From positions 1-9,692 of the forward strand of contig JAEXPO010000534.1 of NCBI GenBank assembly GCA_023446675.1: a stretch of DNA of 9,692 nt, read 5' to 3'. Below the pieces are notes generated by a model that saw only the letters and a list, made by a program, of their open reading frames with translations, searched no databases and had not been told where the DNA came from. Below are positions 1-7,900 of the stretch, piece by piece. Source of the stretch: Bacillota bacterium. GTDB lineage: Bacteria; Bacillota; Clostridia; DSM-8532. The position numbers were made by a program, and so were the translations under genes. Within the stretch, counting starts at the first letter, position 1, and every line of letters starts with the position of its first letter.

Positions 1-1
1 C

Positions 2-454
2 GGAAAGCCTAACATGCTCACCTCCGTGATGGACCTTTATCTTAATGAAAACTCACCCAGCTACGCTCTTCAAAGTGCACTTGGCATTGGCTATCAGAGC
101 TTTACACCTTATGTGGATGCCGGTGCAGAAATGCAAATGAAGGCGTATACCAACGCCAGCGGCAGCAACAAGAGCATTACCCGTTTTCAGGAGGCCTACA
201 ACCAGATTGAATTTGATCCCAATATGAGAGAGCTTGTACTGGATCCTCCCTTTACCGAAGAGGAAACCCAGAGAATAAGGGAAATTATATCCGTGCTTCA
301 AAATCTGTTCCTGCCTGAATACGACAAATACATCACGGGCATTACACCCATGAGCGAGTATGATAAGCTCATCGAAAAGGCAAGAGCAGCAGGAGCGGAG
401 GATCTGGAGAATATTTACAACACGGCTAATGACCGCTTTAATAAGGGTAACTGA
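2..454 (+). CDS. C-terminal part of an ABC-transporter extracellular solute-binding lipoprotein (LplA/YtcQ-like), 5' truncated by window edge
   Basis: The frame is open from base 2 and ends at TGA 452-454, giving about 150 residues. The ATG at 14 is an internal methionine, because coding sequence (GKPN) continues before it to the edge. The protein fits the C-terminal lobe of family 1 sugar-binding lipoproteins of the LplA/YtcQ type. It has the pattern of short conserved helices, a PPFTEEE turn, and a final amphipathic stretch (SEYDKLIEKARAAG then IYNTANDRFNKGN) that resembles the usual 'yDkyve.lkk.G.dellkiyqeAydRf' ending of these proteins. Such proteins are anchored outside the membrane and deliver oligosaccharides to LplB/LplC-type permeases. 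The signal peptide, lipobox and permease genes would lie left of the window. A strong terminator follows 30 bases after the stop, so this is the last gene of its transcript. The family call rests on a C-terminal fragment only, and the ligand cannot be told. Confidence 0.8.
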   Translation, partial: GKPNMLTSVMDLYLNENSPSYALQSALGIGYQSFTPYVDAGAEMQMKAYTNASGSNKSITRFQEAYNQIEFDPNMRELVLDPPFTEEETQRIREIISVLQNLFLPEYDKYITGITPMSEYDKLIEKARAAGAEDLENIYNTANDRFNKGN

Positions 455-484
455 CCGTTATAAAAGGTAAGAACAGACAAAAGA

Positions 485-538
485 GCTTTAAGTCCGGGCA
501 GGGAATTAAATCCCGATCCGGACTTAAAGCCGGTTTTT
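485..538 (+). terminator. Rho-independent terminator after the solute-binding protein gene
   Basis: A perfect 13-bp stem pairs 485-497 (GCTTTAAGTCCGG) with 518-530 (CCGGACTTAAAGC). The 20-base loop can form a further 4-bp inner stem, GGGA 501-504 with TCCC 511-514. CGG and a run of five T (534-538) follow. It lies 30 bases after the lipoprotein stop codon and should end that transcript. The T-tract is short and three bases separate it from the stem, so some read-through into the next gene is possible. Confidence 0.88.
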
Positions 539-565
539 GACTAAACGGTTGGAATGCAATAGAAT
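537..565 (+). promoter_or_regulatory. Sigma-A type promoter for the membrane-bound AraC-type regulator
   Basis: A -35 box TTGACT (537-542) and a -10 box TAGAAT (560-565) are separated by exactly 17 bases. Each box matches the vegetative consensus at five of six positions. The expected start of transcription is near 572, which leaves a leader of about 40 bases before the ATG at 612. The first two bases of the -35 box are the last two T of the upstream terminator, so the two signals are physically fused. I saw no obvious operator or riboswitch in the short leader. Confidence 0.72.
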
Positions 566-611
566 AAGGGTACTGGTTTTCTCAATAAAGCGCTGCGGGG
601 TGGAAGGACAT

Positions 612-2966
612 ATGTCAGTTTCTGCAAATAAAAAGCTGTTTCAGCGTATCACCCAATACCGGCCAAACCGATTATTCTTCTATATTCTGGCCTGCTTTTT
701 AAGCCTTGTGCTTCTTATTGCGGCCATTGGAGTATTTTACAGTGTCTACTCTTATAAAGCAAGGCAGTCGGATTACGAGGCAAAGGCTATTCAAAGCCAG
801 CTTGCGGCCTCAGCGCTGTGTAGCGGTTATTTGCGCCCGGCAATGGAGCTTAATTCCAATGAGCTGAATCATTTCCTTATAAAGAGGTATTTAAGGCCTT
901 ATACCAAGGCGTCCATTGAACAGAAGCTGGAGCTGGCACTCATTCCGGTAATCCTGAACAACAACAGCAATCTGGCGGGAGGTATTGTGGATGAGCACTT
1001 TTTGTACAATGACGATGTTTCGGTTTTTACAGTCAACGGTATCGTGGATTTTTCATTGTTTCTTAAAAAATATTATGATTATACCGAGTATGATTTGGAT
1101 TTTTTCAGACAGTACCTGGACAGCTACACGCCCTTTCTGTCCCTGCCGCCCACCCGCATACACCGCTATTATCAGAACCAGTCGAGCATTGTCCTTCCCA
1201 TCATCTCTTCCGAATACATAAACGGGCATAATACGGTTTCAATTACCAATATCAATTTGTCCCAGCTTTCTGATATGCTTCACAATGCCAACTCCTTTAC
1301 GGGAACACGCTTTATGCTGCTTAACAATATGGGTGAGCTGCTGCTCTCAAGTGATGAAGGCCTCACAGAGCCTGCCTCGGCCCTGATATCACAAAAGCAG
1401 CAGATTTTTCTGGACGACGGCTCCCTGTACGCGGAGGTGGACAACACCTCTTACTTTGTTTCCTATACCATTTTAAACGATTTTGGCTGGCAGTATTACT
1501 GCTTTACTCCTATCCGGCAGCTCATTCAGAAGAACAGTCAGATTATTTCCACCACAATCCTTTTTTGCTTTATATTGGTTATATTTGGCATTGCCCTATC
1601 CTTTCTTTTTGCATTTAAAATATACAATCCCATTCGTAATATCCGAAGCATTATTGAAAAAAACATCTCTCTGGACAAAAAGAACAATCGCTCCTTTGAA
1701 AAGCTTATACGATCGGAAGCCAATATTGACACCCTGGTGGACAGGTATTACGATATGCTGAACACAAAGAAAATAGGGTTTGAGCTGTCTCTGCTGGCAT
1801 CGGTTATTCAGGATAAAATTCTGTGCTCAAAGGAAAGCTTCACACTCATGCTCCATGACAATTATGATTTTTCAGATCCTTATTACAGCTGCAATGTGAT
1901 TAAATTCTGCTTCAATGACATTTTCTATGAGGAAATGGATGAGCAAATGCAGATTACCGTATGCCAAACCCTCAAGCTTCTCATTAATGAATATACTTTG
2001 AAGCTGGGGAAGAGCCTGACTATGGAGCTGGGGGACGGAATGTATGTCAATATTCTTAATTTAAAGACGGCTGAGGCATACGATGCCATTACCGATTGCT
2101 TTAAAGAGCTTTTGCAGGTATTTAATTATGACAGCGGCTATTATAACGTAGCCATAGGCCTTGGAACCATAAAAAACAGTGCCGTTCTAATTCCGGCCTC
2201 CTATGACGATGCCATGACCGCCATAGAATACAAATGCACCCATTCGGTTCTTCTGTCCAGAGCCTGCGATATGGAGATAAGCCATACCATCCACTATTCC
2301 CTTGCTACGGAGAAGAAAATCATCGGCCTTTTTGAGAAGGGGGACAGGACAGGGCTTCGAAATACCATTAACGGTATTGTATCGGAGCATGCCGCCCACT
2401 TTCTTTCCTGGCGGCGTATGCACAGCCTTCTAAAGCAGATTTACAATTCCGCAAGCCTGAAAAAAGAGAATGCCCCCAACCTTTTCGATGAGATGCAGAT
2501 TGGCTGTACGCTGGATGAAAAGGTGGGCATGCTGTTAAATGCCTATGAATCTCTTATATCCACCGGCCTGGAGGAGGGAAGCGGCGAAAAGGTACTTATT
2601 TCAGCCATCCGCCAGTATGTGGATGCCCATTACGGCGAGGATATCTCCCTTGTGTGCCTCTCGGAAAAGCTGGGCTATAATTACAAATACGTTTCACGTA
2701 TTTTCAAGGAGTACACCGGCTACAACCTTTCCGATTACATTAATATTGTCCGCATAGCCAAAGCCAAGGGCTTTATTGAGGATTCGGGCATGAACATCAA
2801 GGAGATTCAAACGAAGATAGGCATCCCCAGCCGGACCACCTTCAACCGCATATTTAAAAAATACGAAGGTGTTCCGCCCAGCAAATACAGGGAGCTTAAT
2901 ACCTATAATAAAATACTTGATTTTATGGATTTGAACCCGGAGGAGCAGGCGGAAAAGGGAACCTAA
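612..2966 (+). CDS. Membrane-anchored AraC-family transcriptional regulator with extracellular sensor region (YtdP-like architecture)
   Basis: This is a 784-residue one-component regulator. Residues about 21-45 form a membrane segment (LFFYILACFLSLVLLI...). Residues about 46-309 would lie outside the cell as a sensor region. A second membrane segment spans about 309-333 (ILFCFILVIFGIALSF) and leads into a basic juxtamembrane stretch (KIYNPIRNIRSII). A cytoplasmic middle part of about 325 residues has no domain I can name. Residues about 662-761 are an AraC DNA-binding domain with two helix-turn-helix units: one around LVCLSEKLGYNYKYVSRIFK and one around KEIQTKIGIPSRTTFNRIFK, ending in GVPPSKYREL. 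Proteins of this design usually control neighbouring sugar ABC-transporter and glycosidase genes, so it may sense an extracellular sugar or the loaded lipoprotein encoded upstream (inference). The ATG at 612 is chosen because GGAAGGA lies just upstream (602-608) and the membrane segment follows at a normal distance. A TTG reading at 537 falls inside the terminator and promoter and upstream of the likely transcript start. The gene ends with TAA 2964-2966 and converges on the next gene. Confidence 0.9.
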   Translation: MSVSANKKLFQRITQYRPNRLFFYILACFLSLVLLIAAIGVFYSVYSYKARQSDYEAKAIQSQLAASALCSGYLRPAMELNSNELNHFLIKRYLRPYTKASIEQKLELALIPVILNNNSNLAGGIVDEHFLYNDDVSVFTVNGIVDFSLFLKKYYDYTEYDLDFFRQYLDSYTPFLSLPPTRIHRYYQNQSSIVLPIISSEYINGHNTVSITNINLSQLSDMLHNANSFTGTRFMLLNNMGELLLSSDEGLTEPASALISQKQQIFLDDGSLYAEVDNTSYFVSYTILNDFGWQYYCFTPIRQLIQKNSQIISTTILFCFILVIFGIALSFLFAFKIYNPIRNIRSIIEKNISLDKKNNRSFEKLIRSEANIDTLVDRYYDMLNTKKIGFELSLLASVIQDKILCSKESFTLMLHDNYDFSDPYYSCNVIKFCFNDIFYEEMDEQMQITVCQTLKLLINEYTLKLGKSLTMELGDGMYVNILNLKTAEAYDAITDCFKELLQVFNYDSGYYNVAIGLGTIKNSAVLIPASYDDAMTAIEYKCTHSVLLSRACDMEISHTIHYSLATEKKIIGLFEKGDRTGLRNTINGIVSEHAAHFLSWRRMHSLLKQIYNSASLKKENAPNLFDEMQIGCTLDEKVGMLLNAYESLISTGLEEGSGEKVLISAIRQYVDAHYGEDISLVCLSEKLGYNYKYVSRIFKEYTGYNLSDYINIVRIAKAKGFIEDSGMNIKEIQTKIGIPSRTTFNRIFKKYEGVPPSKYRELNTYNKILDFMDLNPEEQAEKGT

Positions 2967-2985
2967 TGTGCCCCCGGTGTTTACA

Positions 2986-3954
2986 CTATGGATTTAATAG
3001 CCGGTCGGGCCTTTCACCCTTGAAGGCCGCCACAATGGCTTTGGCGCAGGCCAGACCCACATTTGACAGGGTCTCATAGGTTTCCGCCCCTTGATGAGGC
3101 GTGCAAAAGAAATTATCCAGTGTAAACAGGGGGTTGTCCCTTTGTGCCGGTTCTTTTTCAAAGACATCAATTCCCGCCGCCCCCAGCTGTCCGGTCTTCA
3201 GCGCCTCGTAAAGCGCGTCTTCATCCACCAGGGAGCCCCTGGCCGTGTTAATGAAAAGGCTGTCCTTGTTGAATTTTTTAAACATCTCCTTATTCATTAT
3301 ATGATGGGTTTCAGGCATGGCAGGTATGTGGAGGCTTACAATCTGGCTTTCCCTTAAGACCTCTGAAATGGAGGGCAGCAGCGTTACGCCAAGTTTTTCC
3401 GCGACCTCCAAATTCGGCGCAATGTCATAGGCAAAGAGCTGGCATTCAAAGGCAGAAAGGCGCTGGGCAAGGGTTTGAGCAATTTTTCCGAAGCCCAGAA
3501 GGCCTACCCTTTTACGGAAAAGCTCATGTCCGATAAACCGGGGCCATTGTCCTTCCCTTGTGGCCTGGTCCAACAGAGGGAGCCTGCGAAGGCAGGAGAG
3601 CATAAGCCCCAGGGCGATTTCCGCCACCGAGTTATAGGATTCCCGGGCGTTGGTTACGTAGATTCCACGGCTTTTAGCGGCATTAAGGTCGATATTGTCT
3701 ACCCCCAGCCCAAACCTGGCTATAATCCTGAGCCTGGGTGAAAAGCTGAAAACCTCATCGGTCCAATCATCCAGACCGGCTATAACGCCGTCTACCCCGG
3801 GCATTATTTCTCTCAAAGCGTCCTCTTCCAGGCGGGGAAATTCTGTGCATGGCTCTAAAACCTCAAAGGCGTTAGCCTCGAGCAGTTGCTTTGCTTCCGG
3901 ACAGCATTCGGAAAACCGGGTTGCCGTCACAAGCACCTGTTTTTTGTTACTCAT
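2986..3954 (-). CDS. D-isomer-specific 2-hydroxyacid dehydrogenase (phosphoglycerate dehydrogenase-like)
   Basis: This is a 322-residue soluble NAD(P)-dependent oxidoreductase of normal family length. The substrate-binding part includes LRIIARFGLGVDNIDL (about 75-90) and NSVAEIALGLML (about 108-119). The Rossmann nucleotide-binding motif is GLLGFGKIAQ (151-160), in which the third glycine of GxGxxG is an alanine. The catalytic set is present: Arg239 in NTARGSLVDEDAL, Glu268 in DVFEKEP and His287 in TPHQGAET. The family interconverts 2-oxo acids and D-2-hydroxy acids (for example 3-phosphoglycerate, hydroxypyruvate, glyoxylate, pyruvate), and the exact substrate cannot be read here. It lacks the C-terminal ACT domain of long SerA proteins. 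The start ATG (3952-3954) has AAGGAG at 3960-3965, five bases away. It is the last gene of the - strand operon, 65 bases downstream of the aldolase gene, which suggests that it handles a product of that enzyme (inference). Confidence 0.9.
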   Translation of the reverse strand: MSNKKQVLVTATRFSECCPEAKQLLEANAFEVLEPCTEFPRLEEDALREIMPGVDGVIAGLDDWTDEVFSFSPRLRIIARFGLGVDNIDLNAAKSRGIYVTNARESYNSVAEIALGLMLSCLRRLPLLDQATREGQWPRFIGHELFRKRVGLLGFGKIAQTLAQRLSAFECQLFAYDIAPNLEVAEKLGVTLLPSISEVLRESQIVSLHIPAMPETHHIMNKEMFKKFNKDSLFINTARGSLVDEDALYEALKTGQLGAAGIDVFEKEPAQRDNPLFTLDNFFCTPHQGAETYETLSNVGLACAKAIVAAFKGERPDRLLNP

Positions 3955-3959
3955 GGAAG

Positions 3960-3965
3960 CTCCTT
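3960..3965 (-). promoter_or_regulatory. Ribosome binding site of the 2-hydroxyacid dehydrogenase gene
   Basis: On the - strand the bases read AAGGAG, within AGAAGGAGC, 5 bases before the ATG at 3952-3954. This supports that ATG as the start. Confidence 0.75.
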
Positions 3966-3979
3966 CTATTCTGTTATAA

Positions 3980-3996
3980 TGCCAATGCTTATGGCA
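3980..3996. repeat. Small inverted repeat in the aldolase-dehydrogenase intergenic gap
   Basis: TGCCA (3980-3984) and TGGCA (3992-3996) can pair around a 7-base loop in the 65-base gap. On the - strand it precedes the dehydrogenase ribosome binding site by about 15 bases, with an AT-rich TATAAC next to it. The stem is only 5 bp with no T-tract, so it is not a terminator. It could be a minor mRNA-processing or operator-like element, or chance. Confidence 0.25.
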
Positions 3997-4019
3997 ATGG
4001 CGTATTTATGGGTAAGGCC

Positions 4020-4946
4020 TCAGTCCTCAAATTGGTATTTTTCAAACAAAGAGGTGAGCCGGACCAGCTTATCAACCTCCAGCCTGCCTATGCCGTTAAG
4101 GTCGGCGGGGTTTTTGGTGCGGGTATGACAGCTTCCCAGCACGCCTTGGCTCTTTAAGAAGTACTTGGCGTTAACCGGATAGACCTGCCGCTCAATAAGT
4201 GCCGATACGGTGAGAAAATCACCAATTTGCCGGGCCTTTTCCGGTTCCTTGGCAAAATTATCACACAGCCATGCGTAGAGAGATAGCTGGAAATTGGCCA
4301 TGACCCCGCTGAAGCCTGCCGCTCCAAGCTCAAGGGTTTCCGGAAGGCTGGCGGTATTGGCGTTGAAAAGCTTCATCTGTGTCCCTGTAATTGCGTCCAG
4401 CTTTGCCTTCATGCTGGCAATATCACAGCTGGTATCCTTAATAAAGTAAAACCGCCCTGTTTCTGCGCACCATTTGAGCTTTTCCGGCGAAATGAGACGC
4501 TTGTAAGGGTAGGGGCATTCGTAAAAGCCCAGGGGAAGATCCGCCGGAAGCTTGTCCAGCAGTTCTTTCAGATTTTCGTGCCACAGGGCGTCACTCTCAT
4601 TTTCCTTTGCCAGCCGGTTTGTCAGAAGAATGACCGCATCGACCCCGGTAGCAGCAATCATGCAAAGCTCCTTAGCCTGATCCTCCAGGCTCTCGGAGAC
4701 ATGGCCTGAAGCGATAACGGGAACTCTTCCGGCAGCCGTTTTCTTCACAAAACGTGCAATTTCCACCCGCTCCTCGAGGGAAAGGAAGAACATTTCACTG
4801 GACTGGCAGACGGCAAACAGTCCGGCAGCTCCGTTTTCTATGTACCAGTTTACCAATCGTTCCAGTGATGCGTAATCCACCTCATTACCGTTTGTAAAGG
4901 GTGTCAGCATGGTTGGCCATACGCCGTTGGGAAATCTCTTACTCAT
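4020..4946 (-). CDS. Dihydrodipicolinate synthase / N-acetylneuraminate lyase family protein
   Basis: This is a 308-residue class I (Schiff-base) aldolase-family TIM barrel of usual length. Visible landmarks are WPTMLTPF near the N-terminus (10-17), the general-base tyrosine Tyr142 in GFYECPYPYK, and the Schiff-base lysine Lys170 in FYFIKDTSCD. The loop that reads GTTGE in true dihydrodipicolinate synthases reads CQSSE (47-51) here, followed by FLSLEER. The protein is therefore probably not lysine-pathway DapA but a catabolic member that cleaves or dehydrates a sugar-derived 2-oxo acid, commonly yielding pyruvate (family knowledge plus inference). No membrane segment or signal is seen, so it is cytoplasmic. 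The ATG (4944-4946) has a strong GGAGGA at 4955-4960 with 8-base spacing. It lies 35 bases downstream of the glycosidase gene with no terminator between them, which supports co-transcription and a role in degrading what that enzyme releases. The family call is firm; the substrate is open. Confidence 0.88.
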   Translation of the reverse strand: MSKRFPNGVWPTMLTPFTNGNEVDYASLERLVNWYIENGAAGLFAVCQSSEMFFLSLEERVEIARFVKKTAAGRVPVIASGHVSESLEDQAKELCMIAATGVDAVILLTNRLAKENESDALWHENLKELLDKLPADLPLGFYECPYPYKRLISPEKLKWCAETGRFYFIKDTSCDIASMKAKLDAITGTQMKLFNANTASLPETLELGAAGFSGVMANFQLSLYAWLCDNFAKEPEKARQIGDFLTVSALIERQVYPVNAKYFLKSQGVLGSCHTRTKNPADLNGIGRLEVDKLVRLTSLFEKYQFED

Positions 4947-4954
4947 TTTGTTTA

Positions 4955-4960
4955 TCCTCC
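4955..4960 (-). promoter_or_regulatory. Strong ribosome binding site of the aldolase-family gene
   Basis: On the - strand the bases read GGAGGA within ACAGGAGGAT, 8 bases before the ATG at 4944-4946. This fixes the start and suggests efficient, independent translation of this gene, in contrast to the weak site in front of the glycosidase. Confidence 0.8.
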
Positions 4961-4981
4961 TGTATTAAATAAATGGGCCGT

Positions 4982-7900
4982 TTATTCCTCTGTCCAAAAG
5001 GTGGGAGCGGACAAAAGGCCCTGGGGCTTAAGCTGGTATTCATAGCTCCACTTATTGCCTGTGGTTCTCCAGATATTTGGGCCCTGCCAGGTTTCCGTGT
5101 GGTCAATATTATGCAGTGCTCCAAAGGTATTGAACCGATTACCGAAAACGGTAATCTCAAGGAGGTGATCGCCCTCTGAGACGCTTTCTAAGCTCAGGTG
5201 ATAGGGAGCAAAGGCCAGGGGAACGGCCTCCTTCCTGTCCAGTACCATCTTCATAAGCGCCCCTCTGTAGTGGGGAGCCTCCACAAAGAGCTGCCCCTCC
5301 TGACAGGAAAAGGGTATGGTATAGCTGATATTTCCCCCATAGAAGGGCAGCCCCTGACGAGTAAAATCACCATAAAAAACGGTTTCAGGCAGTGCGGTCA
5401 GATGCTTTTCCAATCCGCTTACCTGCACCCCGAAGGCCCCAAGAAGATAGCACCATTCCACATTCGTTTTTTCGCCAAAGGGCAGGGCCAGGATCAATTC
5501 ATTGCTGCCTTTATTAAGAGGCGGGAGGGACACGGTTTTTATGGCCTCATCGACAAACCAACCCTCCGGCTGGGTATTGACCAGAACGCCGTTGACCCAT
5601 AGCTTTGCGCTTTCCAGCTCCTCGGCTGCAAAACGGGCACCCTCAACCTCCACCTTAGAATGGACGGTAAACTTAAGCCTGAGCTCGTGACTGGGAGGAG
5701 GGGGCGCGGGGTTGACCCATGGCTGGGCAAGTGCCTCCATACGAAGGGGATAACCGCATTTTTTACGAAACAGGTTATCAATTCTCAGAATTTCCTCTCT
5801 GGGCTGCCATAGACCATCATTGTCAAACTGATACTCTGCCAGATCCAGTAAGAGCACATTAGGCTCCGAAAGGCTGTATGACTGAGGCTGGGGGAGGTAA
5901 TGGGCCTCACGGGGCAAGGATAGGAGCGGGCTAATCAGCGTATATTCGCATCGGCCGGGAGACAGCTCCATAAGCAGGCTGTCATGAAAGGAACCATGCC
6001 AGACTACAACTGTCTGGCCGTCCTGGTAACGGGCTCCCATAGGTGTCAGTTCACCGTTAAGGGTGTTATACAGAACGGGTATCCATTCCCCCTGTATGAC
6101 AATGGTATTCTCTTCAATAAAAGCAATATCCGGATTCTTCGCCTTGTTCACATGGCAGACGAAGAGCCAGCGGTTTTCACCATCGGTTCGCATCTGATAA
6201 AACAGGTTTCCAGCCCGAACGCCGGTCTCCACATGCTCCACCTTCGTGCCGTCGGTTCCGTCAAGAGGCCGCATGGTGATGTCAATATCGCGGTAAGGCT
6301 CAAGAGCCTTCAAAAGAGCTGATGCGGAAAAGGAAATACAGGTGCTTCGCTTTGCCAGATCGGTTCCGCGGCTGCTGGGGACGGCGTCAATTAAGGCCGC
6401 AGGTTCGCCTGCAAACAGTATTTGTCCTCCGCTGTCTCTGAAGCTTTCAAGCCGTTTCAAAGTTCCGTCCCTAAGGGTGCGGCAATTGGGCACAACAATG
6501 ACATCATAGGCCATTTCACCCATCCTGAAGCGGTTTTCGTCCGGCTGCTCCGGGGTTTGATCCAGCAGGGACTCTGAGATAAAATCAAAGTCAATAAGGC
6601 CGAAGAGAAGCCACTCGATTAGGCGTGTGAAATTTTCCTCCAGCTCCATTCGTATTCCCGAGGTCTGGCTCTGAGTGCCCCAATACAGCCAGTAGGATTC
6701 TATGGGATGGATAACCCCTACCCGCACATGGGGCTTCCCACGGGTAAGGGCTGTGTTCAAGCGGGCAAAATGATCCTCAATAAGAGGGTATTCCTTATAC
6801 CAGGGCGACTGGTAGCCGATGCTGGCAGGATAATCCCGCTTGGCCTCGCCGGCCATGGACATCCAGGTGAGATGAGGCACTCTTACCGTAACACCCAGGG
6901 CAGCCTGCCAGTCCCCGGCAAGCTTGTGGCCCCTAAAGTCAAAGTCCCAGCCGGTAACGCCGTATATCTCACTCATAACGCCTTCCCGTCCGAAGGCGTG
7001 AGCCACGCTCTGTGCCTGTTTTAAAGTGGACAGCTCCCGCCTGTCGCAGAGCATGTCAATACCCGGAAGAGCAAAGCTTTTTAAGGGGCGCATGGCCTCG
7101 CCCATGGTGAGAGTCTGGGAAAACAGGGTCCATTCGCTCATCATATGCCCTGTCAGCATAAGTCCGTTATCCGAGCACCAGGAGCCCACATTGTCGCAGA
7201 AGGCCTGGGAAAAGCGTTCACAGATATGGCGGTGGTACCGGTAGCGGGTTTTTGAAACCCTGTCCTCCGGCAGCTCCCAGAAGAGCTCGGGCAGCATGTC
7301 CAGCAGGGAATCCCCGTAGGTGTCCCTGTAGCTTTGCTCCAGATCATCCGTAAAGGGGAGCAGCACCGCAATACGTTCAAAGGGATCCCTCAGCCTCTCC
7401 TTATGGCAAACCTGGGGCTCGTCGGTAAAAATGGAGGGTATGGATTTGCCGAAATCTGCGCCCAGCTTCTCCCTGTATTTTTCGTGTGTTACTTCAATGA
7501 AACGATCAATGGCTTTTTTGTCCAGGGTATTTACATAGGACTCATTATTGAACCAGGGTGTGGCCCCTGATATTTCCAGGCTCGCGTCCCAGGTCTTTTC
7601 AGTTGGCTGTGCGGATTTATCCACCCTTCGGTAGGCTGAAAGCTCTCCTTTGTCATTAAGCTCCACCTCATACCGGGCAAGATGGGTTCTGTCCTCTGTG
7701 CGGATAGCCTTGGCTGCGGACATCAGAGCCTCATCCTCCCCGCCCTTTTTAAATCCGGCAGGCTCCAGAACGAGAAAACGGGAACGAAAGGCCCTGTCCT
7801 TTGTTACAAGGCCCCCGGCGCTGCCTGAGGGCCAACGGTCCTCATCGTAGAGCCAGCAAAGCATATTTTCCTTTTTTGCCTTCTCATTGCAGAAACGGAC

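Noticed and set aside
537..611. Extended N-terminus of the membrane AraC regulator from a TTG at 537
   Set aside because: The TTG lies in the terminator T-tract and promoter -35 box, upstream of the likely transcript start. The ATG at 612 has a ribosome binding site and gives a normal N-terminus before the first membrane segment.
572..611. Riboswitch or attenuator in the leader of the membrane regulator
   Set aside because: The leader is only about 40 bases and shows no stable hairpin or known aptamer pattern.
3955..4019. Separate promoter for the dehydrogenase gene on the - strand (TATAAC near the inverted repeat)
   Set aside because: The only -35-like box, TTGCCA, lies 13 bases from TATAAC, too close for a sigma-A promoter. 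Co-transcription from upstream is the simpler reading.
4020..4946. Assignment as lysine-pathway dapA
   Set aside because: The DapA GTTGE loop is replaced and the gene sits between a glycosidase and a 2-hydroxyacid dehydrogenase, so a catabolic role is more likely.
5198..5602. 134-codon open frame on the + strand
   Set aside because: It lies fully antisense to the glycosidase gene, has no ribosome binding site or recognisable domain, and its composition fits a shadow of the real - strand gene.
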